Shown: piece by piece, positions 33,254 through 42,592 of the stretch
Numbering within the stretch: the first letter of the stretch is position 1
How the letters are laid out: the number at the start of each line of letters is the position of its first letter
Source: Bacteroidaceae bacterium
GTDB lineage: Bacteria > Bacteroidota > Bacteroidia > Bacteroidales > Bacteroidaceae
NCBI GenBank assembly: GCA_017651245.1
Contig: JAGCDQ010000076.1
Span: 1 to 64,000 of the forward strand
DNA length: 64,000 bases
Direction of reading: 5' to 3'
Position numbers and translations under genes: made by a program
Notes under the pieces: generated by a model
What the model was told of the DNA's origin: nothing
Database searches by the model: none
The model's input: only the letters and a program-made list of their open reading frames with translations

Positions 33254-35800
33254 TCACTCATTCACCAACATTTTCCCGTCTTCGGTCATTCCTTCCACAC
33301 TGATGTACATCTCCTCGCAGGTGGAGTTGTTGAAGAACTCCACATTGGCTTTACCTTGTTCATCGGTCTTGACGTCGGGTTGCCACCAGATGGTGCGTCG
33401 GAAGTCTGCCATTGGGGGAATCACGCTGTAGTCCTCCGTCTTGAAGGTGGAGGGAACGTTGAAACCTTGGAAGTAAGTGCGGCGAAGCCCCTTCTGACTC
33501 TCGGAGGAGAAAATGCGATGGGTATAGAGATATACAAGGATGTAATGTTTGGGGTTGTCGATGATATTCCACTTACCTAAGGTGGGAGACATCCTCTCAT
33601 TAAACACAATATAGATGGATTTCACATAATTAAGCCAATCTGAATATCCGCCACCTTCGTTATTGTCAACGACAAAGTGGAGGTCTCTGCCATCTATATA
33701 ATTTTCTTGTTGTCCATACTTGTCCAGATCGGCTTTCAATTTGTCATAGATAAAATCAATGGTCCTTGGCACAGGCTCTCCTCTGTCAAAGATATTGTCC
33801 AGTTCCCTGTCTGCATCATAGTAAATCGTTGCGTATTGCTTTCCATATGCCTCATTCTTCCATCGCCAATCATCATTGGTGAAATAGCGTTTTCTCTTTG
33901 CCTTCACGGTCACGTTCTGCAGCACATGATCTTTTTGTGTGATGGGGACAAACTCATCTTCCTCGTCCAGCTCCTCGAAGGGCTTTTTCACGAAGGTATT
34001 GGGTGCAAGCGGGTGCAGGATGGTCGTCTCCAAGGGCGTGAGATACCTTGGATCGGGCGAGAACTGGCGGTCAATGCCCACATAGTAGGTCTTTCGCTTT
34101 TCCTTTTCTTTGTCCTTCTTCTTGATGTCCCTTGTGGTGTAGATGCACATCTTCCACTCGCCATCCATAAACGGCATCTTGAAGGCATAGTTGCCCAGCG
34201 AATCCGTCCTCGCATTGCCAATCAGGCTTTGTCCCTTCTGGTTGTAAAGGCTCACATACATGCGCACATTCGACACGGGGTTATGCTTTCGATACACTTT
34301 CAGTTGTCCGTTCAAATAGAATTGGTCTTCTATGGGCTGCGCCTTGCGGAAAGTGTATCGTTCTGACATCAACCGCCAGTCATATCGCCTCCAGCCCTGG
34401 GTCAGCATCAGAAAATCGGCATTTTGTCTGTGTTCTTTGTCGTCTGCTTCAAAGTAATAATCCACATTATTGATATATCCTCTAACTTCAGAACTCAGCA
34501 GCATCCAAGTCTTCATGTTCCCCTGTTTTCCGTTGGTCATTGTATGGGCATCAATTGCTGAGAAGGAAAGGTTGGCGTTGGGTTGTGTGCGCAGTTCCAG
34601 TTCCACCTTTCCGCAGGGTTTCAGTCTTGTGGTCTTTGCCACCACTCGTATGCTGTCCGCCTTGTCTGGTTTAGGACAGATGAAGAACTGCCTTTCTGCC
34701 ATAATCCTTCCCCAGCTGTCAAAGACGGTCATTTGGCTCACACCCTCTGGCATAGATCTTCTGTCCAGTTCTATCTCAATGAGTGGAGCGGCTTTCATCG
34801 TGTCGCAACGGATGATATTGCCGTTATGCATCAGGACATAACCGAGCAGATTGCCACAGACGCCTCTGGTGCATTGCAACGTGGCAAGCATCTGCTCACT
34901 CACGGCATCCACGTTGAGGGCACAACCCTCCTGCTTTGCTGGAGGCAACGTGAAGAACTGCACCTGCTTCTTCTCCCTCTTCTCGAGGTTCCTCATCTGG
35001 AAGGTGAGCTTTCCTGTGTCTGGCACTATTTCGAAGGAACCTCTGCCCAATGTGTCCGTTTGGACATTGACAAGTACATCGCCCTTCTCGTTCATCACAA
35101 AACCCTCACCCTCGTATGGATTTCCGTTGTCATCGACTGCCAGCATTGCCACACGGCACTTCTTGCCCACAACCATATCACCTCCCTCTGGGTAGAACTG
35201 CACACTGATGGTCTTGGCGAGACGATCCGTGTAGATTTCCTCTGCCACAGCCTGCACGTAGAGTGTGTCCAATGGGTCTCGGCGATTGGGGACTCGTTCG
35301 TGGTAAGAGATTGGGGTGATGGTCAAATCAGAGTAATCACCCTCCTGCTTGGGTTTCTTCCAGACAGGAATCACCCGTGAGAACACAGCATTCGTGCCCC
35401 AATTGGTCATATAACGTGTATAAGCTCTCACCTCATAGAGCCCAGCCCCCATGATGGTGTCCAGCTTCATCTCCCCATGCGAGCACCCCAGAGAGTCAAT
35501 CGGATATTTCAATGTCTGCAACACATCGCCCCTCGGATTCAGCAGCTCCACATACAGCACCTTGCTCAAGTCCGACAAATGCCCATTGTCCGTTCTTGTC
35601 ACATAAGCCTTGAACCACAAGGTTTCATTCTCGAAGTACCCCATGTTGTCGAAGTGCAGATAGACTTTCTCCTGAGGCACCACTTTGTTGAAGTTCATTG
35701 CCTTTTGGATATACGACAAGATGCGGTTCGTCTCCTCGCTCTGTGCATGAAGGGGCAAAGCAAGGAACAATAGTAATAATAAGTGGAGCAATTTAGGCAT
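33254..35800 (-). CDS. Large secreted MG2/carboxypeptidase-like surface protein
   Basis: The 848-residue protein has a signal peptide (ending ALPLHAQ). The mature part is a chain of beta-sandwich domains: PQEKVYLHFDNMGYFENETLWFKAYV is the alpha-2-macroglobulin MG2-like start common in Bacteroidetes, followed by VQFYPEGGDMVVGKKCRVAMLAVDDNGNP, the PEGG motif of this group, and later carboxypeptidase-regulatory-like domains. The C-terminal segment (YTHRIFSSESQKGLRRTYFQGFNVPSTFKTEDYS, FRRTIWWQPDVKTDEQGKANVEFFNN) resembles the region before the plug in TonB-dependent-receptor-like family members, but no barrel follows. Last gene of the ECF-sigma run. Confidence 0.75.
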   Translation of the reverse strand: MPKLLHLLLLLFLALPLHAQSEETNRILSYIQKAMNFNKVVPQEKVYLHFDNMGYFENETLWFKAYVTRTDNGHLSDLSKVLYVELLNPRGDVLQTLKYPIDSLGCSHGEMKLDTIMGAGLYEVRAYTRYMTNWGTNAVFSRVIPVWKKPKQEGDYSDLTITPISYHERVPNRRDPLDTLYVQAVAEEIYTDRLAKTISVQFYPEGGDMVVGKKCRVAMLAVDDNGNPYEGEGFVMNEKGDVLVNVQTDTLGRGSFEIVPDTGKLTFQMRNLEKREKKQVQFFTLPPAKQEGCALNVDAVSEQMLATLQCTRGVCGNLLGYVLMHNGNIIRCDTMKAAPLIEIELDRRSMPEGVSQMTVFDSWGRIMAERQFFICPKPDKADSIRVVAKTTRLKPCGKVELELRTQPNANLSFSAIDAHTMTNGKQGNMKTWMLLSSEVRGYINNVDYYFEADDKEHRQNADFLMLTQGWRRYDWRLMSERYTFRKAQPIEDQFYLNGQLKVYRKHNPVSNVRMYVSLYNQKGQSLIGNARTDSLGNYAFKMPFMDGEWKMCIYTTRDIKKKDKEKEKRKTYYVGIDRQFSPDPRYLTPLETTILHPLAPNTFVKKPFEELDEEDEFVPITQKDHVLQNVTVKAKRKRYFTNDDWRWKNEAYGKQYATIYYDADRELDNIFDRGEPVPRTIDFIYDKLKADLDKYGQQENYIDGRDLHFVVDNNEGGGYSDWLNYVKSIYIVFNERMSPTLGKWNIIDNPKHYILVYLYTHRIFSSESQKGLRRTYFQGFNVPSTFKTEDYSVIPPMADFRRTIWWQPDVKTDEQGKANVEFFNNSTCEEMYISVEGMTEDGKMLVNE

Positions 35801-35942
35801 GGGTGGTTATTACTTTTTTAATTGATGGCAGCACAGAACTTCACAGCCCCGTGCTGCCCTCAGCGTGATTTTTCTTGCATGTGTTGCTTCTAAATCTTTT
35901 ACTAATCTATCAAATGTGAGAAAATTCTATCTTGTTGTTTCG

Positions 35943-37913
35943 TTATCTCTTCTTCCGATAATTGTCTAAAAAGTAGCGTCCGGGTATGCCGAAAGTGCCA
36001 TCTTGCAGGATGAGCATCTCAGGATTGATCTGTTGTCTGTTCGATAGCTGGAAGGCGACGTAGAGACGCAGAAGCTCCTCCTCTTCCAGATAGACGGTGT
36101 TCTTCAGCGTCGGATATTTCTGCTGCAGCTCTTTCAGTTCCTGTTTGCTGGTGAGTTTCTGGGTGGCGACGGGTAGAAAGACCGCTTCCCTATCTATCTC
36201 TGCACGCCTTGTCTGATAGAGACTGTCGATTTTCCGCAGATCATCAGGCCTGTAGCAGCTAAGCGGCATGACCAACACTTTCTTGCCTTTGTAGGGAGCG
36301 GACAACTTCCTGATGACATCGGCTGCAACGGATTGGCTGGCTGGGTAGCTTCTGGGATCATAGTCGAATAGGTCAAAATCGATTGTTGTTCTTGATAATA
36401 TCCGTGTGTGTGGCGATTTGAAATTATCCACAATTCCCTCGACCTTTTGTCGCAGTTCTGGATTCCGTTGCATCCTGTCGCGCAGATGGGAGGTCAAGTA
36501 ATCGCCAATCAGCGTTTCTCCTATTCCCAACTGTTCTGCTGCGGCAAAGGTATTAATGCTGTCATTCTCGCTTGATGGCTTTTCTATTCCTGGTTTGAAC
36601 ATAATATAAGTGAACAGACTGCGGAGCTTACTGAGAAGACTCTCATAGTATTTTGTTGCGGAGAAGGTGGGGGCATCCCACGGACAATCCTTGATGAAGG
36701 AGAGGTCGAGAAAAATGCTGTCTGCCTCAAGGTCTTCTAGGGAGAAGCGTCTCGGGGGCAATTTCCTGTTATCGTAGTTCGCTTTTGCATAGAGGTCATA
36801 CCCCTTCCTGTATTTGATATGGAGAGGCGACAGCATTCTCATGTATGCAATAAAGGCTTTCTCGATTTGTACATTCATCTGCATCAGTTTCTGCTCTGTA
36901 GGCGTGAAATGGTGCTTGGCTGCCAAATAGCGGCAGACCTCCATTTGCTTCTCCAACTCGTCGTGTAGCGGTTGCCAGGTGTTGGCAGCCAATTTGCCTG
37001 TCTCTGACCAGCTGAGAGTGCCCCTTGGGTTGGCTATCTCCTTTTCCCACACGAAGGGGTAGTTGGTGAGCATACGGCTGTAGTCTCCCTTTTCACTTCG
37101 GATGTTCACCTGCTGGTTGTATTCGCCCCAATGGCTGATATCCACCTGAAGGTGGTCGCCCGGAATCAGGAGAATGGGAATTATGCCACCATTGATATTC
37201 AGTTCGTCCATCGTGGGTTTAACCACAAGGGTCTTGAAGGAGAATGTCCCGTCCTTTGCCACATAGAAGCGGTCGAAAGCACCTTCACTGAGTCTGAACT
37301 GCTTCCGTAAAGCCTGCTCGGAATAGGAGTTGCTTTCATGTTCAATTCTGCCCCACCTGTCATATCGGCTTTGGGTGATGCGTCCTGTCACATAGACAGT
37401 ATCCATACCAAAGAAACTCTCTGGAAAAGGATTGTCTGCCACGTCCTTCTTAGGAAACACGTCCCAGTCCTGCCCTTTCTCACGAATGCCGTAGAACTGG
37501 AAGGACAATTGCAAGTCGGGACCTTCGATGCAGTCGAATACACGCGTACCCTCTGGCAGAGGCTCGAAGGAGATGGATATTTCTTTCACTCCATCTTCTT
37601 TCACATTGTACCCTTTGTCCAACTGAAAGCCTTTGCAACTCTTGATGGGATAGCGTCGCCCCTCCTCATCCACCAGATAGGTGGAAGAGCGGAAACTGAA
37701 GGAGGTGCCCGTGTAATGGCTGAAATCGAAATACAATGTGGTCTGCTCCTCGCCGAACTCCACCTTGGGAATCTCTATATCATAGGTGAAGAGGGCGGTG
37801 AAGTCGGGATGTTCGATGGTTTTCACCACATCGGATGATGCACTTCCATTCGTCTGTGCCCAAGTGCTTTGCACCAGAGCCATCAGGATAAGGATGAATG
37901 ATAGTTTCGTCAT
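35943..37913 (-). CDS. Secreted protein with a probable thioredoxin-like C-terminal domain lacking CxxC
   Basis: The 656-residue precursor has a signal peptide (ending STWAQ). The N-terminal 250 residues are beta-rich (KTIEHPDFTALFTYDIEIPKVEF; TLYFDFSHYTGTSF; DTVYVTGRI). A helical middle region (about 330-480) resembles the DUF4369-plus-helical layout of Bacteroidetes TlpA-like proteins. The C-terminal segment (about 545-656) has KGKKVLVMPLSCYRPDDLRKIDSLY where a TlpA fold would carry its CxxC site, and PEMLILQDGTFGIPGRY where it would have the cis-Pro strand. The redox cysteines are missing, so this would be a non-catalytic version. It lies 7 bases after the 346-residue gene. Confidence 0.6.
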   Translation of the reverse strand: MTKLSFILILMALVQSTWAQTNGSASSDVVKTIEHPDFTALFTYDIEIPKVEFGEEQTTLYFDFSHYTGTSFSFRSSTYLVDEEGRRYPIKSCKGFQLDKGYNVKEDGVKEISISFEPLPEGTRVFDCIEGPDLQLSFQFYGIREKGQDWDVFPKKDVADNPFPESFFGMDTVYVTGRITQSRYDRWGRIEHESNSYSEQALRKQFRLSEGAFDRFYVAKDGTFSFKTLVVKPTMDELNINGGIIPILLIPGDHLQVDISHWGEYNQQVNIRSEKGDYSRMLTNYPFVWEKEIANPRGTLSWSETGKLAANTWQPLHDELEKQMEVCRYLAAKHHFTPTEQKLMQMNVQIEKAFIAYMRMLSPLHIKYRKGYDLYAKANYDNRKLPPRRFSLEDLEADSIFLDLSFIKDCPWDAPTFSATKYYESLLSKLRSLFTYIMFKPGIEKPSSENDSINTFAAAEQLGIGETLIGDYLTSHLRDRMQRNPELRQKVEGIVDNFKSPHTRILSRTTIDFDLFDYDPRSYPASQSVAADVIRKLSAPYKGKKVLVMPLSCYRPDDLRKIDSLYQTRRAEIDREAVFLPVATQKLTSKQELKELQQKYPTLKNTVYLEEEELLRLYVAFQLSNRQQINPEMLILQDGTFGIPGRYFLDNYRKKR

Positions 37914-37919
37914 GATTGT

Positions 37920-38960
37920 TTATTTTACATGGTTAAAGAGGGGAGTGAAAGTGATTTTCTTCTTTCCCTCTGAAGGTTTTGATGTATTCGTGGCAGGAGT
38001 AGCGGAAGTTTTTGGAGGAACTGGTGCTGGCTCTTGGTTTTTGTGATAAACCTTCTTGCCGTTCTTGTAGCTCTTGAGTCCCGTCAAATCAGCAGGCAGA
38101 TATTGGTCTCCGTTGAAGTCGCAAGCCACAATCTGGTATGTGTCCCGATTGTTGCGCAGTGCTAGCGTGAACATTTCCTGTATTCGATACTTTTGTCCTT
38201 CAGCAGAGAGAAATACGACGATTTCACCTTGAGTGACATCAGGGTTGATGGTGAACATAGTATTGGGGTGTTTGTCAATATAACTCCACGTTTCCTGTAA
38301 TATCTCCTGCTTGAGTTCATCTGCCAGTTCCTTCGATGCAATAGTATAGATGATGCCACGATGTTCGATGTTCGGATTCTGTGAATGGGAGCCTCCCACG
38401 AATTGATCTTCCCTTGGAATGATGTGGGTGCTGTCGTTATAGATATAGAACTTCTGTTTGCTGACCCCCTTTCTTTTCAGGACTTCTTTGAGCATCTTCC
38501 AATACCCTCTCTTGTCGATTTTTTCTGTGATGGGATGTTTGATGCTGTCCACCTGATACATAAAGTCTAAATAAACTAATGAACTGGGTTTGTAGGTGAA
38601 TTTCAGGTTGCCCTTATCTAAATGTAAGGCGTATTCCACGCTGTCTACACCGTCCTTGTGTGATTCACAAAAGAAAGATTCCTTGGCTTCGTCGGCAAGA
38701 GCATGGAAAGTGTGACGAACTGAGTCCAAAAGCAATGCGACATTTTCATCCTTCCTGACGAAATGGCTAAAAGAGACGCTCACTTTACGTGTCTCACGTT
38801 GTATGTAATGGACATTTGCCCTATACCCCAACGAGTCTGCATATTTGAAAAACCCTTCCAGTTTTGCAGGTATTTGGTGGTCGCGCAGGCGTTCGCTTCC
38901 CTGTGCCCAAGTGCAGAAAGAGAAGAGCATTGCCCATAGTATGATGATAATCTTTTTCAT
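37920..38960 (-). CDS. Secreted protein, paralogue of the next gene upstream; unknown function
   Basis: The 346-residue precursor has a signal peptide (ending FCTWAQ). It shares with the 415-residue protein encoded upstream the pattern ES-x-x-(D/H)DG-x-DS-x-(E/K)YA, a later GIIYTIASKELADELKQEIL helix followed by a K-x-HPN/H motif, and a C-terminal LKSYKNGKKVYHKN match (LKSWKNGEATYYSR upstream). The tail (about 312-335) is Pro/Thr/Ser-rich. No known family recognised; the two form a tandem paralogous pair within the ECF-sigma operon. Confidence 0.65.
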   Translation of the reverse strand: MKKIIIILWAMLFSFCTWAQGSERLRDHQIPAKLEGFFKYADSLGYRANVHYIQRETRKVSVSFSHFVRKDENVALLLDSVRHTFHALADEAKESFFCESHKDGVDSVEYALHLDKGNLKFTYKPSSLVYLDFMYQVDSIKHPITEKIDKRGYWKMLKEVLKRKGVSKQKFYIYNDSTHIIPREDQFVGGSHSQNPNIEHRGIIYTIASKELADELKQEILQETWSYIDKHPNTMFTINPDVTQGEIVVFLSAEGQKYRIQEMFTLALRNNRDTYQIVACDFNGDQYLPADLTGLKSYKNGKKVYHKNQEPAPVPPKTSATPATNTSKPSEGKKKITFTPLFNHVK

Positions 38961-38988
38961 ATTCTGTTCTTTTGTTGTTGATGAATGA

Positions 38989-40236
38989 CTATCGGGGGCT
39001 GTCCCATGTTCTTTCTTCCTTTTCCCTGCTGCGGGTATAGATGGAGTATTCTATCTCGCTCATCCTGCGGGAGTAGTAGGTGGCTTCTCCGTTCTTCCAG
39101 CTTTTCAGTTCTGGCCATGTCAGAGGAATCCACAACTCTCCCTTCGTGTCGAAGGTGAGGATATGATACTCGTTGTTTTGGTCTCGATGCACGAAAATAC
39201 GATAATCCTCGACGGCACCCGATCCGTTCTCGCCAGAGAAGACTGGACATAGTTTTTCCTCGTATCTGACTTTAGGATAAAACTTGTGCCTGATATGGGG
39301 ATGCTCCTTGAGGTATGCCTTCGTGGTGAGGACAATTTCATGGAGCAAGGAATCAGCAAGTTCCTTCGAGTGCATTGTGTATAACATTCCCTTGCTTTCC
39401 GATGTAGGTCTGATCCTTCTTGTTACCCACCGATGAGTCTGCTCGTCATAATCTCCTCTCTGATAGGGTGCATGAACATAAAATGCCATCATGTTTGTGT
39501 TTGGACTAAAGGACGTGATGGAGTCGTGGCTGAGGTGAATGGAACGGCTGGTCACGTTGGGGACATTGCTGAACAATTTATCTATCCTCTTGCTGTAGTC
39601 TTTCTTATCAAAAGGTTCAATCTCTCCTCTCACCGTATCGACATCGTAGCGATAGTCGAGTTGTCCTTGTCCCTTTAGTGGCCAATCCTCGTGCTCGTAT
39701 TGCTGAGAATCTTTTATGGGCATTATGGGGTTGTACTCATATTTGAGTGCTTCCTGACCGGTCAACGTGGGAAAGAGTGGCTGTTGGTATGAGTCAACAA
39801 TCATCCTCCAACTGCCCCTGTTAATACTATATAGGCTTTTCCCATTTTTTAGCATAATGGCATATTTGATGCTGTCTGTCCCGTCGTGATGGTATTCCCA
39901 CATGTTGCTCTCATCCGCATCTTGTGCGAGTGAACGGCAGGTCTTTCGGATGGCATCATAAACAGGTCGGGCTGCTTGATTGTTAAGACGTTTGAGACTG
40001 TCTGTCAGTTGGGTGATGGAATCGTTGGCGAACTTGATGGAACGGGCATCGGGGTTGGACTCAAGGAATATGGTGACACTTTCGTAATAGGTGCCATTGT
40101 AGCCACAGAGATACGTCACATCACTCCCTTCTATGGAATACGCCTTGTCCACCAAACTGGCGATTTTAGGGTTGGTTTGTGCCTGTAAGCCTAACGCCAG
40201 CGACAAGATTACAAATATGAAACTCACTCTTTTCAT
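38989..40236 (-). CDS. Secreted protein, unknown function (larger paralogue)
   Basis: The 415-residue precursor has a signal peptide (ending GLQAQ). The N-terminal part (about 25-130) includes a segment with SVTIFLESNPDARSIKFANDSI, and the HHDGTDSIKYAIML motif shared with the paralogue. A middle region unique to this protein (about 150-260) is charged and aromatic. The C-terminal half aligns with the paralogue (GMLYTMHSKELADSLLHEIV, TWPELKSWKNGEATYYSR). It begins 15 bases after the anti-sigma-like gene, so it is the first exported product of the unit. Confidence 0.65.
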   Translation of the reverse strand: MKRVSFIFVILSLALGLQAQTNPKIASLVDKAYSIEGSDVTYLCGYNGTYYESVTIFLESNPDARSIKFANDSITQLTDSLKRLNNQAARPVYDAIRKTCRSLAQDADESNMWEYHHDGTDSIKYAIMLKNGKSLYSINRGSWRMIVDSYQQPLFPTLTGQEALKYEYNPIMPIKDSQQYEHEDWPLKGQGQLDYRYDVDTVRGEIEPFDKKDYSKRIDKLFSNVPNVTSRSIHLSHDSITSFSPNTNMMAFYVHAPYQRGDYDEQTHRWVTRRIRPTSESKGMLYTMHSKELADSLLHEIVLTTKAYLKEHPHIRHKFYPKVRYEEKLCPVFSGENGSGAVEDYRIFVHRDQNNEYHILTFDTKGELWIPLTWPELKSWKNGEATYYSRRMSEIEYSIYTRSREKEERTWDSPR

Positions 40237-40251
40237 GTCGGTCGGATTTAG

Positions 40252-40878
40252 TTAGTAAAGATCATCGCCCATAGCCAATTCAATTGACTTGTTCATCCGC
40301 TCTCCACGTTCTTGAATTTCACGTACCACATCTTCATAAGTGGATTGAAACATGTTTTCATCGGCTCTCCATACAGTGGAGCCTGCATATTCTATCGCCA
40401 CCTCACTTTCCAAGGTTTTTTTCTGAATTTCAGGTTCACTCAACTCTTCCTTCTCCACTTTCGCCATATATCGCTTCGGAGGTCTTGCGATTCTTTGCAT
40501 TTCCTTCACCTTGTTCACGCTGTCTGCCTGCTCCTTATGTTCCACAGGCTTCTGATGTTGCTCCTCCACCTTTTTCTCCTCTATCAGTGGGGCAGCCTTG
40601 GTGGTGTCTGTCTTTGCCACCAACTCAGGTTTCTCATTGAATTTGCCGTTCAGCCAGAATCCCATCACCAACAGCAGGAGGATCGCTGCCGCAATTCCCA
40701 CGCTGAGCCAAATGCGCTTGTGCTGCATCTGATTCCTCTTCGCCGACTCTTCCTTTCTGATGCGTTGCACCAAACGGTCTGCGAAGTCGTCAGAAAGACT
40801 CGTTCTATCTGTGTCTTTAGCCACCCTATGCATCACTGTGCGCAGCAGCTCGTCTTGATGTTTACTGTTTTTTTCCAT
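40252..40878 (-). CDS. Single-pass membrane protein, probable anti-sigma factor
   Basis: The 208-residue product has a cytosolic N-terminal part of about 55 residues (LSDDFADRLVQRIRKEESAKRNQ), one membrane helix (about 57-76, IWLSVGIAAAILLLLVMGFW), and a periplasmic region rich in Lys and Glu (EEKKVEEQHQKPVEHKEQ). Its gene overlaps the end of the sigma-factor gene by 17 bases. That pairing and topology fit an anti-sigma factor, although the N-terminus lacks an obvious zinc (ZAS) motif and has no similarity I can name. Confidence 0.65.
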   Translation of the reverse strand: MEKNSKHQDELLRTVMHRVAKDTDRTSLSDDFADRLVQRIRKEESAKRNQMQHKRIWLSVGIAAAILLLLVMGFWLNGKFNEKPELVAKTDTTKAAPLIEEKKVEEQHQKPVEHKEQADSVNKVKEMQRIARPPKRYMAKVEKEELSEPEIQKKTLESEVAIEYAGSTVWRADENMFQSTYEDVVREIQERGERMNKSIELAMGDDLY

Positions 40879-41395
40879 CTTGTTCGAGTTTGATGATGAT
40901 AGTACTTAATTTCTTTCTCAGATATTGCAATCGTGAAGTCAGATAACCCTCCGAACGGTCGGTGATGTAGGCTATTTCACGAAGGGACTTCCCGTTGTGG
41001 TAATACAGGATTAACAGCAATTGGTCATCGTCCGACAACTGTCTTACTGCTGGTTCAAGCAGTGCCACCCGATTGGGTGAAGCTTCGTGGAAAATCTCGT
41101 CTGTTGCATCGTCTGTAATCGCCTCCAACTCATCTTCCCTCATCTCCACAAATGACATTCTCCTCGTGTCTCGTCGACGTTTCAGCACCGTGTTGTAGGC
41201 AATACGAAACAACCAAGTCTTGACACTCGCCTTCTCTGCATCATATCGTGCCAGGCTCTGATAGGCAGCCACGAAGACATCCTGCGCCACATCCTCAGCA
41301 TCCTCTCGTCGAGGAAGGAGGCGTGCCACGAACCAGAGCACATCCGCTGCATGCTGTTTCACCAACTGCCTTATCTGAATCTCGTCAGGTGTCAT
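40862..41395 (-). CDS. ECF-type RNA polymerase sigma factor
   Basis: The 177-residue protein has region 2 (DVLWFVARLLPRREDAEDVAQDVFVAAYQSLARYD, ending in KTWLFRIAYNTVLKRRRDTRR) and region 4 (LEPAVRQLSDDDQLLLILYYHNGKSLREIAYITDRSEGYLTSRLQYLRKKL). These are the standard sigma2 and sigma4 domains of the extracytoplasmic-function group. It is first in a run of six same-strand genes down to 33254, with spacings of -17, 15, 28, 7 and 142 bases, and probably drives them in response to an envelope signal. Confidence 0.92.
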   Translation of the reverse strand: MTPDEIQIRQLVKQHAADVLWFVARLLPRREDAEDVAQDVFVAAYQSLARYDAEKASVKTWLFRIAYNTVLKRRRDTRRMSFVEMREDELEAITDDATDEIFHEASPNRVALLEPAVRQLSDDDQLLLILYYHNGKSLREIAYITDRSEGYLTSRLQYLRKKLSTIIIKLEQDGKKQ

Positions 41396-41674
41396 TCTTC
41401 TATGTCTTCTACCCCTATATTTCCCATTTTCGAAAAATATATAATCGAAAGAGCAACTTTTTTACATCAAAGGCGCATTTTTAACATTTCGGGGGGCAAA
41501 GATTGTGCAAACCGAGAGCAGAAAAGCTTGCTTTTATGCCGAGGTGTAGCTAATCTTCGCTTTTCGGGAACAAAGATAAGTGTTTTTCATGAAGTCACAG
41601 CGAATAGGGTGTGGAAAAGTGATGGATGTTACATCAAATTTGGAAGATTAGGGGAGTGGAGGCAAAGGGAATAC

Positions 41675-41703
41675 AACAAAAAAGGTGAGGAAATCCTCAC
41701 CTG
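41675..41703 (-). terminator. Terminator of the trp operon
   Basis: AGGTGAGGA and TCCTCACCT (41683-41691 with 41694-41702) form a 9-base-pair hairpin followed on the minus strand by TTTTTT. It lies about 80 bases after the trpA stop. The rest of the 386-base gap (41396-41781) holds the sigma-factor promoter region, with a CTCGGTTTGCACAATCTTTG segment on the minus strand near 41500, and a dispersed repeat. Confidence 0.8.
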
Positions 41704-41728
41704 TAAACTCTGTGTTGAGTTATTGAAA

Positions 41729-41769
41729 ATTCGTTTCCTTCGTTTCATTTGCACAGAAGGTGCGATGTT
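41729..41769. repeat. 41-base dispersed repeat, copy 1
   Basis: It matches 61336-61376 at 38 of 41 positions (begins ATTCGTTTC, ends GGTGCGATGTT) and contains a small GCAC/GTGC hairpin. It lies just downstream of trpA. Confidence 0.8.
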
Positions 41770-41781
41770 ACAATCACTCTT

Positions 41782-42555
41782 CTATTGTCTCAATGCTTCT
41801 TTTAGCGCCTCGATGGCTTTGCCTGCATCCTGAGTCTCCTCGAAAAGCTTCACGAACTTGGAGCCGATGATGGCACCTGCAGCATTTGCTTGTGCGGCTT
41901 CGAGGGTCTGCTTGTTGCTGATGCCGAAACCAATCATGCAGGGGTGTTGGAGGTTCATTGACTTGATGCGTGAGAAGTAGGCTTGCTTCTGGTCGCCAAA
42001 CTCTTTCTGGGCTCCTGTGGTGGAGGCTGAGCTGACCATATAGATGAAGCCGTCGGTGTTGTCGTCGATGAAACGGATGCGTTCATCGCTCGTCTCAGGG
42101 GTGATGAGCATGATGATGCGGATGTCGTACTTGTCTGCAACGGGTTTGTACTCCTCGAGATAATCCTTGAAAGGAAGGTCGGGAATGATGACACCATCAA
42201 TGCCCACCTCAGTACAACGTTGGCAGAATGCCTCGAAACCGAACTGCATGATGGGGTTGAGGTATCCCATGAGGATGAGGGGCATCTTGACGCCATCGCG
42301 AATGCCTTCGAGTTGGGAGAAGAGTTTCTTCAGGGTCATTCCGTTGCGAAGAGCTTTGGTGGCTGCGTCCTGAATGACGGGACCGTCTGCCATCGGATCG
42401 GAGAAGGGAATACCCACCTCAATCATATCGACGCCTTGTTTCTCCAGCGTCTTGATGGTATCTGCTGTGCCTTCCAGAGTAGGGTGTCCTGCACAGAAAT
42501 AGATGGACAGGATGTTGCTGCTCTTGGTGGCGAATAATTGATTGATTCTGTTCAT
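41782..42555 (-). CDS. trpA: Tryptophan synthase alpha chain
   Basis: The 257-residue TIM barrel cleaves indole-3-glycerol phosphate. Family blocks: DMIEVGIPFSDPMADGPVIQ (catalytic Glu and Asp nearby), GVIIPDLPFKDYLEEYK, GFIYMVSSASTTGAQ and IGFGISNKQTLEAAQANAAGAIIGSKFV. Last gene of the trp operon, 34 bases after trpF with a repeat in the gap. Confidence 0.97.
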   Translation of the reverse strand: MNRINQLFATKSSNILSIYFCAGHPTLEGTADTIKTLEKQGVDMIEVGIPFSDPMADGPVIQDAATKALRNGMTLKKLFSQLEGIRDGVKMPLILMGYLNPIMQFGFEAFCQRCTEVGIDGVIIPDLPFKDYLEEYKPVADKYDIRIIMLITPETSDERIRFIDDNTDGFIYMVSSASTTGAQKEFGDQKQAYFSRIKSMNLQHPCMIGFGISNKQTLEAAQANAAGAIIGSKFVKLFEETQDAGKAIEALKEALRQ

Positions 42556-42561
42556 AATGAA

Positions 42562-42592
42562 TATTTACGATTTTACGATTTACAATTTACTA
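42562..42592. repeat. Near-heptamer repeat between trpF and trpA
   Basis: On the minus strand the gap reads GTAAATT, GTAAATC, GTAAAATC, GTAAATA, that is 7-base units with one 8-base unit. The units match those between mmdC and mmdB. Confidence 0.75.
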
